Below, piece after piece: positions 44,311 to 52,717 of a DNA stretch of 64,000 nt. The notes below the pieces were generated by a model. That model made no database searches. It had not been told where the DNA came from and saw only the letters and a program-made list of their open reading frames with translations. Made by a program: the position numbers and the translations under genes. This stretch comes from UBA7446 sp038143535 (GTDB lineage: Bacteria > Bacteroidota > Bacteroidia > Flavobacteriales > Flavobacteriaceae): NCBI GenBank assembly GCA_038143535.1, contig JAYQMD010000001.1, positions 1,116,001-1,180,000 on the forward strand, given 5' to 3'. Each line of letters opens with the position of its first letter. Within the stretch, counting starts at the first letter, position 1.

Positions 44311-44835
44311 TTATCCATTAAAAACTTTATCAAGTGAAATACCACGTTGCTTTGCAACAGTGTTGGCATCGCGTAATTGTAACAATGCATCAAAAGTAGC
44401 CTTCACCACGTTGTGAGGGTTTGAAGAGCCTTGAGATTTTGACAATACATTGTGAACACCCACAGCCTCTAGTACGGCACGAACTGCACCCCCTGCAATA
44501 ACTCCAGTACCATCAGATGCTGGTTGAAGATATACACGGGCTCCGCCGTATTTCCCTTTTTGCTGGTGTGGAAGTGTTCCCTTGTTAATAGGGATACGCA
44601 CCAAATTCTTTTTGGCATCTTCAACAGCTTTGGAAATGGCTTCAGCAACTTCTTTCGATTTTCCTAAACCTTGTCCAACAACACCGTTTTCGTCACCTAC
44701 AACAACAATTGCAGAAAAGCCAAAGGCACGTCCTCCTTTTGTTACTTTAGTAACTCGTTGTACACCAACCAAACGATCTTTGAGATCTAGTCCACCTGGT
44801 TTTACAAATTCTACATTTTTATAATCTTGATACAT
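44311..44835 (-). CDS. rpsE: ribosomal protein uS5
   Basis: A 174-residue uS5 with the double-stranded-RNA-binding N-terminal part (LKDRLVGVQRVTKVTKGGRA) and VVVGDENGVVGQGLGKSKEV, then the ribosomal S5 C-terminal fold. It helps translational accuracy. It is complete. Confidence 0.96.
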   Translation of the reverse strand: MYQDYKNVEFVKPGGLDLKDRLVGVQRVTKVTKGGRAFGFSAIVVVGDENGVVGQGLGKSKEVAEAISKAVEDAKKNLVRIPINKGTLPHQQKGKYGGARVYLQPASDGTGVIAGGAVRAVLEAVGVHNVLSKSQGSSNPHNVVKATFDALLQLRDANTVAKQRGISLDKVFNG

Positions 44836-44837
44836 AC

Positions 44838-45194
44838 TTAAAATTTTAGTCCTGCTTCTCTTGCACCGTCAGCCAGTGACTTTACACGTCCATGATATAA
44901 ATATCCTCCACGGTCAAAACGAATGGAAGAGATACCAGCAGCTAAAGCTTTTTGGCCAATCAGCTTTCCTACTTCTTGCGCGAGTTCAATTTTTGTTCCA
45001 CTATGCTTTTCAAGTTCATTATCGCGAGATGAAGCAGCCGCGAGGGTTACTCCGGTTTCATCGTTAACGATTTGCGCATAAATTTCTTTATTGCTTCTAA
45101 ACACAGACATACGCGGCATAACTGCTGTACCAAGAACAGTGTCTCGGAAGCGCTTCTGAATGCGTAGTCTACGTTGTGTTTTTGTCATTTTCAT
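44838..45194 (-). CDS. rplR: ribosomal protein uL18
   Basis: A 118-residue uL18 that binds 5S rRNA, with RLRIQKRFRDTVLG, RMSVFRSNKEIYAQIV and the ending RVKSLADGAREAGLKF. Two start Met codons lie close together (residues 1 and 3); either gives an intact protein. Confidence 0.95.
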   Translation of the reverse strand: MKMTKTQRRLRIQKRFRDTVLGTAVMPRMSVFRSNKEIYAQIVNDETGVTLAAASSRDNELEKHSGTKIELAQEVGKLIGQKALAAGISSIRFDRGGYLYHGRVKSLADGAREAGLKF

Positions 45195-45205
45195 ATCCCT
45201 AATAC

Positions 45206-45748
45206 TTATGCAGATTTACCTGCTTTTCTTCTGATTTGTTCTCCTACAAACTTCACACCTTTTCCTTTGTATGGTTCTGGCTTACGGAAACCGCGAATTT
45301 TCGCTGCAATCGATCCAACCAATTGGTTGTCATATGAACTGAGTTTGATGATGGGGTTTTTACCTTTTTCCGATATCGTCTCAACCTTAACTTCGTTTGG
45401 AATTTCAAACACAATATTGTGGGAAAAACCAAGTGCGAGATCAAGTTTTTGACCTTGGTTACTGGCACGATACCCTACACCGACCAATTCTAGTTCTTTA
45501 ACAAATCCAACAGAAACTCCGGTAACCATATTGGCAACAAGCGCACGATACAAACCGTGCTTGGCTCTATGGGGCTTACTGTCCGAAGGACGTGAAACCA
45601 ATAATTGACCATCTTCATGCGCAATGCTAACATCGCTGTAAGTTTGTGTCAATTCACCTAGTTTACCTTTAACGGTAATTACACCAGTTTGAATGTCAAC
45701 TGTGACGCCTTCTGGAATTTCTATAGGATTATTACCAATTCTTGACAT
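45206..45748 (-). CDS. rplF: ribosomal protein uL6
   Basis: A 180-residue uL6 with two similar domains, opening SRIGNNPIEIPEGVTVDI and ending with the conserved EPYKGKGVKFVGEQIRRK. It lies near the GTPase centre of the large subunit. Confidence 0.96.
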   Translation of the reverse strand: MSRIGNNPIEIPEGVTVDIQTGVITVKGKLGELTQTYSDVSIAHEDGQLLVSRPSDSKPHRAKHGLYRALVANMVTGVSVGFVKELELVGVGYRASNQGQKLDLALGFSHNIVFEIPNEVKVETISEKGKNPIIKLSSYDNQLVGSIAAKIRGFRKPEPYKGKGVKFVGEQIRRKAGKSA

Positions 45749-45762
45749 AATTCAAATTTTTA

Positions 45763-46161
45763 TTAGTGAACGTAACAAATTACCTCACCACCTACGTTTT
45801 CTTTTTTTGCTTGCTTTCCAGTCATTACTCCATGCGATGTAGATACGATAGCAGTGCCCAAACCATTTAGGACACGGGGAATATCTCCAGAAGAAGCATA
45901 TTGACGCAAACCAGGTGTACTGATTCGCTGTAATTTTTTGATTACAGGTTCTTTGGTAAGACGGTCGTATTTCAAAGCAATTTTGATGCTTTTTTGGACG
46001 GTATCGTCTTCCACCTTATAACTAAGGATATAGCCTTGGTCAAATAAAATCTTTGTGATTTCTAGCTTCAGTTTTGAAGCGGGAATCGAAACCACGTGGT
46101 GACCGGCGCTGTTTGCGTTACGGACGCGTGTTAAATAATCTGCAATTGGATCTGTATTCAT
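45763..46161 (-). CDS. rpsH: ribosomal protein uS8
   Basis: A 132-residue uS8. It shows DPIADYLTRVRNANSAGH at the start and STSHGVMTGKQAKKENVGGE at the C-terminus. In E. coli the protein represses the spc operon by binding its mRNA; such a site is not recognisable here. Confidence 0.96.
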   Translation of the reverse strand: MNTDPIADYLTRVRNANSAGHHVVSIPASKLKLEITKILFDQGYILSYKVEDDTVQKSIKIALKYDRLTKEPVIKKLQRISTPGLRQYASSGDIPRVLNGLGTAIVSTSHGVMTGKQAKKENVGGEVICYVH

Positions 46162-46173
46162 AATTCTTTTTGT

Positions 46174-46443
46174 TTACCAGCTCGCTTTTTTAACTCCCGG
46201 GATTAAACCTTTATTCGCCATTTCTCTAAACATAACACGAGAGAGACCAAATTGACGAATATATCCTTTCGGACGTCCCGTAAGCTTACAACGGTTGTGG
46301 CCGCGTACAGGAGATGCATTTTTAGGTAATTTTTGCAGCGCTTCATAGTCGCCAGCTGCTTTTAAGGCTGTACGCTTATCAGCATATTTAGCGGCTAATT
46401 TTGCTCTTTTGACCTCACGGGCCTTCATAGATTCTTTTGCCAT
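46174..46443 (-). CDS. rpsN: ribosomal protein uS14 (long, zinc-free form)
   Basis: An 89-residue uS14. The single cysteine in HNRCKLTGRPKGYIRQFGLS and the length near 89 mark the zinc-free long form rather than the 61-residue CxxC type. It is tightly packed between rplE (one base) and rpsH. Confidence 0.95.
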   Translation of the reverse strand: MAKESMKAREVKRAKLAAKYADKRTALKAAGDYEALQKLPKNASPVRGHNRCKLTGRPKGYIRQFGLSRVMFREMANKGLIPGVKKASW

Positions 46444-46444
46444 A

Positions 46445-46996
46445 CTAGTTTTTCTTAAAGGGCATGCCCAATTCGTTTAACAATGATTTAGCTTCTTTAT
46501 CGGTATTAGCGGATGTTACGAAGGTAATATCCATACCTGCAATTTTGTGTACCTTATCGATGTCGATTTCAGGAAAGATAATTTGTTCTTGGATACCCAA
46601 GTTATAGTTGCCACGGCCATCAAAACCATCAGCTTTCACGCCTTGGAAGTCACGCACACGTGGAAGTGCCGCCGTAACCAAGCGATCAAAAAATTCATAC
46701 ATCTTATCTCCACGTAGGGTAACTTTTGCACCAATGGGCATTCCTTTACGGAGTTTGAATGATGCAACATCTTTCTTAGAAAGGGTTGACAATGCTTTTT
46801 GACCTGAAATCATGGTGAGTTCATCCACTGCATGATCTACAAGTTTTTTGTCGGCGACGGCTGCCCCAACACCACGGCTCAGCACTATCTTTTCAAGTTT
46901 AGGGACTTGCATGATGTTGCTGTAGCCGAACTCTTCGGTTAGTCGTGTTGTAATACGGTCTTTGTATTCCGATTTAAGTCTAGGTATATAACTCAT
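46445..46996 (-). CDS. rplE: ribosomal protein uL5
   Basis: A 183-residue uL5, which binds 5S rRNA, with VPKLEKIVLSRGVGAAVADK and the end NELGMPFKKN. I chose the ATG at 46996 (MSYIPRLKSEYKD): it follows the rplX stop by one base and fits the family N-terminus; a longer frame from 47062 lies inside rplX. Confidence 0.96.
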   Translation of the reverse strand: MSYIPRLKSEYKDRITTRLTEEFGYSNIMQVPKLEKIVLSRGVGAAVADKKLVDHAVDELTMISGQKALSTLSKKDVASFKLRKGMPIGAKVTLRGDKMYEFFDRLVTAALPRVRDFQGVKADGFDGRGNYNLGIQEQIIFPEIDIDKVHKIAGMDITFVTSANTDKEAKSLLNELGMPFKKN

Positions 46997-46997
46997 G

Positions 46998-47309
46998 TTA
47001 AATAGCTTCATTAGTTTTAAGTGATACACGTACTTTCTTACCGTCTTCCATGCGATATCCAATTCGAGTGGTCTGCCCTTCTGCCGTTAACAAGGAGAGG
47101 TTAGAAATAGCGATAGGTGCTTCCTTTTCTATGATTCCCCCTTGTGGGTTTTGTGCATTGGGTTTGGTGTGACGTTTTACAATATTCACGCCCGAAACAA
47201 TCGCTTTGTTTTTTTCGCGGATTAGCGCAACTATTTCGCCTTCCGTCCCCTTGTGGTCTCCCGCAATGACACGAACTTTATCTCCATTTTTTAATTTTAT
47301 CTTACTCAT
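46998..47309 (-). CDS. rplX: ribosomal protein uL24
   Basis: A 103-residue uL24 with a KOW motif (KNGDKVRVIAGDHKGTEGEI) and VKRHTKPNAQNPQGGIIEKE. It starts large-subunit assembly at the 5' end of 23S rRNA. It begins two bases after rplN. Confidence 0.96.
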   Translation of the reverse strand: MSKIKLKNGDKVRVIAGDHKGTEGEIVALIREKNKAIVSGVNIVKRHTKPNAQNPQGGIIEKEAPIAISNLSLLTAEGQTTRIGYRMEDGKKVRVSLKTNEAI

Positions 47310-47311
47310 AA

Positions 47312-47680
47312 TTATAATACTTCAGGAGCTAATGAGATTATTTTCATAAACTGTCGATCACGTAGCTCACGAGCGACAGGGCCAAAAACACGCGTACCGC
47401 GCATTTCGCCTTGTGCATCTAGTAAGACGCATGCGTTTTCATCAAATCGGATATATGACCCATCTGGACGGCGAATTTCTTTTTTGGTACGCACAACAAC
47501 CGCAGTAGATACCTGTCCTTTTTTGACGGATCCATTGGGTGTTGCTTCCTTGACCGTAACGACTATTTTATCGCCAATTGAAGCGTAACGACGCTTTGTA
47601 CCTCCCAACACACGGATGGTGAGTACTTCTTTGGCCCCAGTGTTGTCGGCTACTTTAAGTCTTGATTCTTGTTGTAACAT
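47312..47680 (-). CDS. rplN: ribosomal protein uL14
   Basis: A 122-residue uL14, complete, opening with MLQQESRLKVADNTGAKEVL and ending IISLAPEVL. Its start codon overlaps the last base of the rpsQ stop, so translation is coupled. Confidence 0.96.
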   Translation of the reverse strand: MLQQESRLKVADNTGAKEVLTIRVLGGTKRRYASIGDKIVVTVKEATPNGSVKKGQVSTAVVVRTKKEIRRPDGSYIRFDENACVLLDAQGEMRGTRVFGPVARELRDRQFMKIISLAPEVL

Positions 47681-47937
47681 TATTTAGCTCTTTCAATAAT
47701 TTCAACCAAACGCCAGCACTTAGATGTGCTCATGGGGCGTGTTTCCATAATTTTTACCGTATCTCCGATGTTGCAATCGTTGGTTTCATCGTGAGCGACG
47801 TATTTCTTTGTCTTTAAAACAAATTTCCCATACATCGGGTGCTTCACGCGTTTTACTTCAGAAACAACAATAGACTTCTGCATTTTGTTGCTCGTTACAA
47901 CGCCAATACGTTCTTTACGTAAATTTCTAGTTTCCAT
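47680..47937 (-). CDS. rpsQ: ribosomal protein uS17
   Basis: An 85-residue OB-fold uS17 with RKERIGVVTSNKMQKSIVV and the end ETRPMSTSKCWRLVEIIERA, as usual for the family. Confidence 0.95.
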   Translation of the reverse strand: METRNLRKERIGVVTSNKMQKSIVVSEVKRVKHPMYGKFVLKTKKYVAHDETNDCNIGDTVKIMETRPMSTSKCWRLVEIIERAK

Positions 47938-47944
47938 ACTATGT

Positions 47945-48136
47945 TTACTCTAAAGTTCTTTTTGTGAGTTCTGTTTTGATTCGTGCAATGGTTCTACGCT
48001 GCTTACGTAAAGAAAGTGGATTCTCTAGTGGCGATAATACATGTGCAGAACGTGCACTTTCATAGCTTTTTTCAAAAGATGCTAGCTTTTCGTTAAGCTC
48101 CTCAACCGATGACTCATTAATTTCTGTTTGTTTCAT
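47945..48136 (-). CDS. rpmC: ribosomal protein uL29
   Basis: A 63-residue helical hairpin protein near the exit tunnel, with SPLENPLSLRKQRRTIARIK as the conserved C-terminal helix. Start and stop lie within ten bases of the neighbours. Confidence 0.94.
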   Translation of the reverse strand: MKQTEINESSVEELNEKLASFEKSYESARSAHVLSPLENPLSLRKQRRTIARIKTELTKRTLE

Positions 48137-48145
48137 AACTACTTC

Positions 48146-48565
48146 TTATGCTTCGTAATCGCGAGCAATAATAAATTTTGTTTTAACTGGTAATTTTTGA
48201 GCTGCTAATCGCAATGCTTCTTTAGCAACCTCAATGGGCACTCCGGAAATCTCAAACATGATACGTCCGGGCTTGACAACAGCCACATAGTGATCTAATG
48301 CTCCTTTACCTTTACCCATACGAACCTCAAGCGGTTTTTTAGTAATAGGCTTATCTGGAAAAATCTTAATCCATAATTGTCCTTCACGCTTCATATAACG
48401 TGTAGCGGCAATACGTGCAGCCTCGATTTGGCGTGACGTGATAAACATGGAATCAAGTGCCTTGATACCATACATGCCATTGGATAATACGTGTCCGCGG
48501 TGCGATAGGCCTTTCATACGGCCTTTCTGCATTTTACGGTGTTTTGTTCTTTTTGGTTGTAACAT
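48146..48565 (-). CDS. rplP: ribosomal protein uL16
   Basis: A 139-residue uL16, with QPKRTKHRKMQKGRMKGL, RMGKGKGALDHYVAVVKPG and the ending KFIIARDYEA. It sits close to the A-site tRNA acceptor end. Intact. Confidence 0.96.
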   Translation of the reverse strand: MLQPKRTKHRKMQKGRMKGLSHRGHVLSNGMYGIKALDSMFITSRQIEAARIAATRYMKREGQLWIKIFPDKPITKKPLEVRMGKGKGALDHYVAVVKPGRIMFEISGVPIEVAKEALRLAAQKLPVKTKFIIARDYEA

Positions 48566-48575
48566 GACCTAAAGT

Positions 48576-49295
48576 TTATTTTCTACGGCGTGGACCACGT
48601 CCACCGCGCTTATCGTTTTTACCTTTGGCTGCATTCAAGCTCATTCCTACCAGGGGAGACAACTCGCGCTTGCCATATACTTCACCTTTCATAATCCATA
48701 CTTTGATGCCCAATCTACCGTAAGTAGTATGTGCTTCAACCTGAGCGTAATCAATGTCTGCACGGAACGTAGACAAAGGAATACGACCGTCTTTATAGCT
48801 TTCAGAACGTGCCATCTCAGCACCGTTCAAACGACCCGAAATTTGCACTTTAATACCTTCTGCATTCATGCGCATTGCCGCAGCAATTGCCATTTTGATG
48901 GCACGACGGTAAGAGATACGACTCTCTATCTGACGCGCAATACTTGCGCCTACCAGTTGTGCTTCTAACTCAGGACGCTTGATTTCAAAAATGTTCAACT
49001 GTACTTCTTTGCTTGTGATTTTTTTAAGCTCTTCTTTAAGTTTGTCAACTTCTTGTCCACCCTTACCAATGATGATACCCGGACGGGCGGTGGTAATTGT
49101 AATGGTAACCAGCTTAAGCGTACGTTCAATGATTACACGAGAGACGCTTGCCTTAGCAAGACGGGCGTGAACATAGCGGCGAATTTTATCATCCTCAGCT
49201 AGCTTATCTCCGTAGTCGTTTCCACCATACCAGTTGGATTCCCATCCACGTATGATACCTAGTCTATTGCCAATTGGATTTGTCTTTTGTCCCAT
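48576..49295 (-). CDS. rpsC: ribosomal protein uS3
   Basis: A 239-residue uS3. The KH domain includes TTARPGIIIGKGGQEVDKL, and the C-terminal domain has SGRLNGAEMARSE. It lines the mRNA entry site. It is complete, with a basic tail (RGGRGPRRRK). Confidence 0.96.
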   Translation of the reverse strand: MGQKTNPIGNRLGIIRGWESNWYGGNDYGDKLAEDDKIRRYVHARLAKASVSRVIIERTLKLVTITITTARPGIIIGKGGQEVDKLKEELKKITSKEVQLNIFEIKRPELEAQLVGASIARQIESRISYRRAIKMAIAAAMRMNAEGIKVQISGRLNGAEMARSESYKDGRIPLSTFRADIDYAQVEAHTTYGRLGIKVWIMKGEVYGKRELSPLVGMSLNAAKGKNDKRGGRGPRRRK

Positions 49296-49303
49296 ATTCG
49301 GTT

Positions 49304-49711
49304 TTAGCTTTGTGCGTTATCTTGTGCTCCCAACACCATGGTAACATGGTTAGAACGTTTTCTAATTCGGTGACCTCTTCCTTGTGGTGCTGGACGCAAA
49401 CGCTTAAGCATTGCTCCGCTATCCACACGGATTTCTTTGATGTAAAGACCTGCTTTTTCAATGTCAGCGTCTTCATTTTTTGCTTGCCAATTTGCAATCG
49501 CAGACAACAAGAGTTTTTCAAGTCTTTTGGACGATTCCTTAGTACTAAAACGCAGCACAGACAATGCTTTTTCTACTTCGTTTCCACGGATTAAATCTGC
49601 CATGAGGCGCATTTTTCTTGGTGATGTAGGACAGTCGTTGAGTTTTGCAAATGCAAGATGCTTTCGATTTTCTTTCAATTGTGCTGCCATTTCCTTTTTA
49701 CGAACTCCCAT
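49304..49711 (-). CDS. rplV: ribosomal protein uL22
   Basis: A 135-residue uL22 at the exit tunnel, with LNDCPTSPRKMRLMADLIRG and the hairpin tip sequence APQGRGHRIRKRSNHVTMVL. No macrolide-resistance-type deletion in the tip is obvious. Confidence 0.96.
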   Translation of the reverse strand: MGVRKKEMAAQLKENRKHLAFAKLNDCPTSPRKMRLMADLIRGNEVEKALSVLRFSTKESSKRLEKLLLSAIANWQAKNEDADIEKAGLYIKEIRVDSGAMLKRLRPAPQGRGHRIRKRSNHVTMVLGAQDNAQS

Positions 49712-49714
49712 AGC

Positions 49715-49993
49715 TTATTTTTTTCCTTTGTTTTTAGCTCCTGCATGGCCTCGGAATGAACGAGTAGGTGAAAATTCACCAAGCTTATGCCCTACCATAT
49801 TTTCAGTAATATACACAGGAACAAACTGACGACCGTTGTGTACGGCAATAGTTTGTCCAACAAAATCGGGAACAATCATCGAGGCGCGAGACCACGTTTT
49901 AATTACAGATTTTTTTCCTGAATCTACGTTAGCTTGAACTTTTTTCATCAAGCTGTAATGTACGTAAGGTCCTTTTTTTAGAGATCGAGCCAT
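49715..49993 (-). CDS. rpsS: ribosomal protein uS19
   Basis: A 92-residue uS19, opening ARSLKKGPYVHYSLMKKV and containing NGRQFVPVYITENMVGHKLG. It binds 16S rRNA near the decoding head together with uS13. Starts three bases after rplB's stop. Confidence 0.96.
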   Translation of the reverse strand: MARSLKKGPYVHYSLMKKVQANVDSGKKSVIKTWSRASMIVPDFVGQTIAVHNGRQFVPVYITENMVGHKLGEFSPTRSFRGHAGAKNKGKK

Positions 49994-49996
49994 CGT

Positions 49997-50821
<825 letters not shown>

Positions 50822-50829
50822 ATCCTTTT

Positions 50830-51120
50830 TTATAAATTACTATAAAAATCAATATTTTCCCCCGCTGCTACTTCCACAACTGCGCGTTTGGTAGCGTTGG
50901 TTTTCGAATGCTGTATACCACTTTTGGTATAACGTGAGCGTCTTTCAGGACCGTAATTAAGCGTGCGTACTTTTTCGACGGTAACGCCGTAAGTTTCCTC
51001 AACTGCGTTTTTGATTTCAACCTTGTTGGCTTTTGGATCAACCAAAAAAGTATAACGGTTTCTCAACTCACTCTCGCGAGTTGCCTTTTCGGTAATAACA
51101 GGTTTTAATAAAATACGCAT
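50830..51120 (-). CDS. rplW: ribosomal protein uL23
   Basis: A 96-residue uL23 at the tunnel exit, docking site for trigger factor and SRP (the Ffh encoded in this window). It shows RILLKPVITEKATRESELRN and DPKANKVEIKNAVEETYGVT, as expected. Confidence 0.95.
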   Translation of the reverse strand: MRILLKPVITEKATRESELRNRYTFLVDPKANKVEIKNAVEETYGVTVEKVRTLNYGPERRSRYTKSGIQHSKTNATKRAVVEVAAGENIDFYSNL

Positions 51121-51126
51121 AGTTTG

Positions 51127-51756
51127 TTATTTGATCAGGTTAGCTTCAATGGCAGCAACGGCACTTTCTGCAAGTACCAAATGCTGTGCATTCATTATTT
51201 TATATGTGTTCAACTCATCGTTTGTAAGCACCTCTGTTTTGACAAGGTTACGTCCAGACAAAAACACATTTTTATTGCTTTCACCCAATACCCAAAGTGA
51301 TTTTTTGTCGTTAATACCAAGTGCACTAAGTGCTGCTTGAAACGATTTTGTTTTCGGTGCATCGAACTGAAAGTCTTCAACAACCGTAATGTTTTTTTGC
51401 TGTGCCTTGAGGCTGAAAGCAGATTTTCGAGCCAAACGCTTAACGTTTTTGTTCACTTTCTGGTTGTATGAGCGAACTCTAGGTCCAAATACACGCCCAC
51501 CACCACGGAACAACGGGTTTTTGATACTGCCCGCACGAGCAGTACCAGTACCTTTTTGTTTCTTGATCTTACGCGTACTACCCACAATCTCTGCACGTTC
51601 TTTAGATTTGTGCGTTCCTTGGCGTTGGTGTGCCAGGTATTGTTTTACATCTAAATACAAAGCGTGTTCGTTTGGTTCAATACCAAAAATAGCTTTGTCT
51701 AGGGCAACAGTGCGACCTGTTTCTTTTCCGTTAATATCAACTATAGCTACTTTCAT
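51127..51756 (-). CDS. rplD: ribosomal protein uL4
   Basis: A 209-residue uL4 with the tunnel-loop region QKGTGTARAGSIKNPLFRGG. In E. coli it represses the S10 operon; I could not identify such a leader here. Its ATG shares one base with the rplC stop. Confidence 0.96.
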   Translation of the reverse strand: MKVAIVDINGKETGRTVALDKAIFGIEPNEHALYLDVKQYLAHQRQGTHKSKERAEIVGSTRKIKKQKGTGTARAGSIKNPLFRGGGRVFGPRVRSYNQKVNKNVKRLARKSAFSLKAQQKNITVVEDFQFDAPKTKSFQAALSALGINDKKSLWVLGESNKNVFLSGRNLVKTEVLTNDELNTYKIMNAQHLVLAESAVAAIEANLIK

Positions 51757-52373
51757 TACTTACGAATTAAGATAAACGCGTTCTTATGGCCAGGCACACA
51801 ACCTTTAACCACTAATAAATTTTTTTCAGGAACAACTTTAAGAACACGTAGGTTTTGTACGGTTACTTTTTCATTGCCCATTTGGCCAGCCATGCGCATT
51901 CCTTTGAATACACGCGCTGGATATGAAGCTGCACCAATAGAGCCAGGAGCTCTTAAACGGTTGTGTTGTCCATGTGTGGCTTGACCTACACCAGCAAAAC
52001 CGTGACGTTTTACAACCCCTTGAAATCCTTTTCCTTTAGAAGTTCCAGTGATATCAACAAATTCGCCAGCAGTAAAGTGATCAACTGTAATGGTATCACC
52101 AAGGTTGTGATCTTCGTTGAAGCCTTGGAACTCAACAAGCTTACGCTTAGGTGGAGTGCTTGCTTTTTTAAAGTGTCCGCTAGCGGCTTTGGTTACTTTA
52201 CGTTCAGGCTTTTCATCAAAACCAAGTTGTAAAGCATCGTAGCCATCAACGTCCTTGGATCTCACTTGTGTAACGACACAAGGACCTGCTTCAATAACGG
52301 TACAGGGAAGGTTCTTCCCATTCTCGTCAAAGATGCTCGTCATACCAATTTTTCTTCCTATTAAACCAGACAT
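51756..52373 (-). CDS. rplC: ribosomal protein uL3
   Basis: A 205-residue uL3 with GLIGRKIGMTSIFDENG at the start and the central GTSKGKGFQGVVKRHGFAG loop that reaches toward the peptidyl-transferase centre. Complete. Confidence 0.96.
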   Translation of the reverse strand: MSGLIGRKIGMTSIFDENGKNLPCTVIEAGPCVVTQVRSKDVDGYDALQLGFDEKPERKVTKAASGHFKKASTPPKRKLVEFQGFNEDHNLGDTITVDHFTAGEFVDITGTSKGKGFQGVVKRHGFAGVGQATHGQHNRLRAPGSIGAASYPARVFKGMRMAGQMGNEKVTVQNLRVLKVVPEKNLLVVKGCVPGHKNAFILIRK

Positions 52374-52402
52374 AATCTGAATATTTACTCCCTAAAAGGG
52401 TG

Positions 52403-52707
52403 TTATACTTTAATTTCTACTTCAACGCCACTAGGTAACTCAAGTTTCATCAAGGCGTCAATGGTCTTTGATGAAGAGCTGTAAATATCCAATAAGCGCT
52501 TGTAAGAGCTTAATTGGAATTGTTCACGTGATTTTTTGTTTACGTGGGGGAACGCAAAACGGTGAAAAGCTTTTTGTGTGTTGGTAACGGAATAGGCCCT
52601 GTTACTACCGCACCCGTCGACTTTACTGTTTTGACGATCTTCTCAGCAGAGCGGTCTACCAAGTTGTGGTCGTACGATTTAAGTTTTATTCTAATTTTCT
52701 GACTCAT
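52403..52707 (-). CDS. rpsJ: ribosomal protein uS10 (frameshifted as read)
   Basis: The reverse strand from the ATG at 52707 reads MSQKIRIKLKSYDHNLVDR and continues to PIPLPTHKKLFTVLRSP. The coding C5 run (G5 at 52546-52550 on the plus strand) then needs one more C to read PHVNKKSREQFQLSSYKRLL and end at 52403-52405. The restored protein has 101 residues, the usual length. As read, translation stops soon after the run. uS10 is essential and also a NusG partner, so an error in the sequence is the likeliest cause. It lies between fusA and rplC, with no tuf. Confidence 0.9.
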
Positions 52708-52717
52708 CGTTTATATT

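Noticed and set aside
52403..52707. Missing uS10 gene between fusA and rplC
   Set aside because: The gene is there; a C5 run breaks its frame, and one more C restores a 101-residue protein.
52374..52717. Loss of tuf as a deletion
   Set aside because: tuf is usually not located between fusA and rpsJ in Bacteroidota, so its absence here is ordinary.
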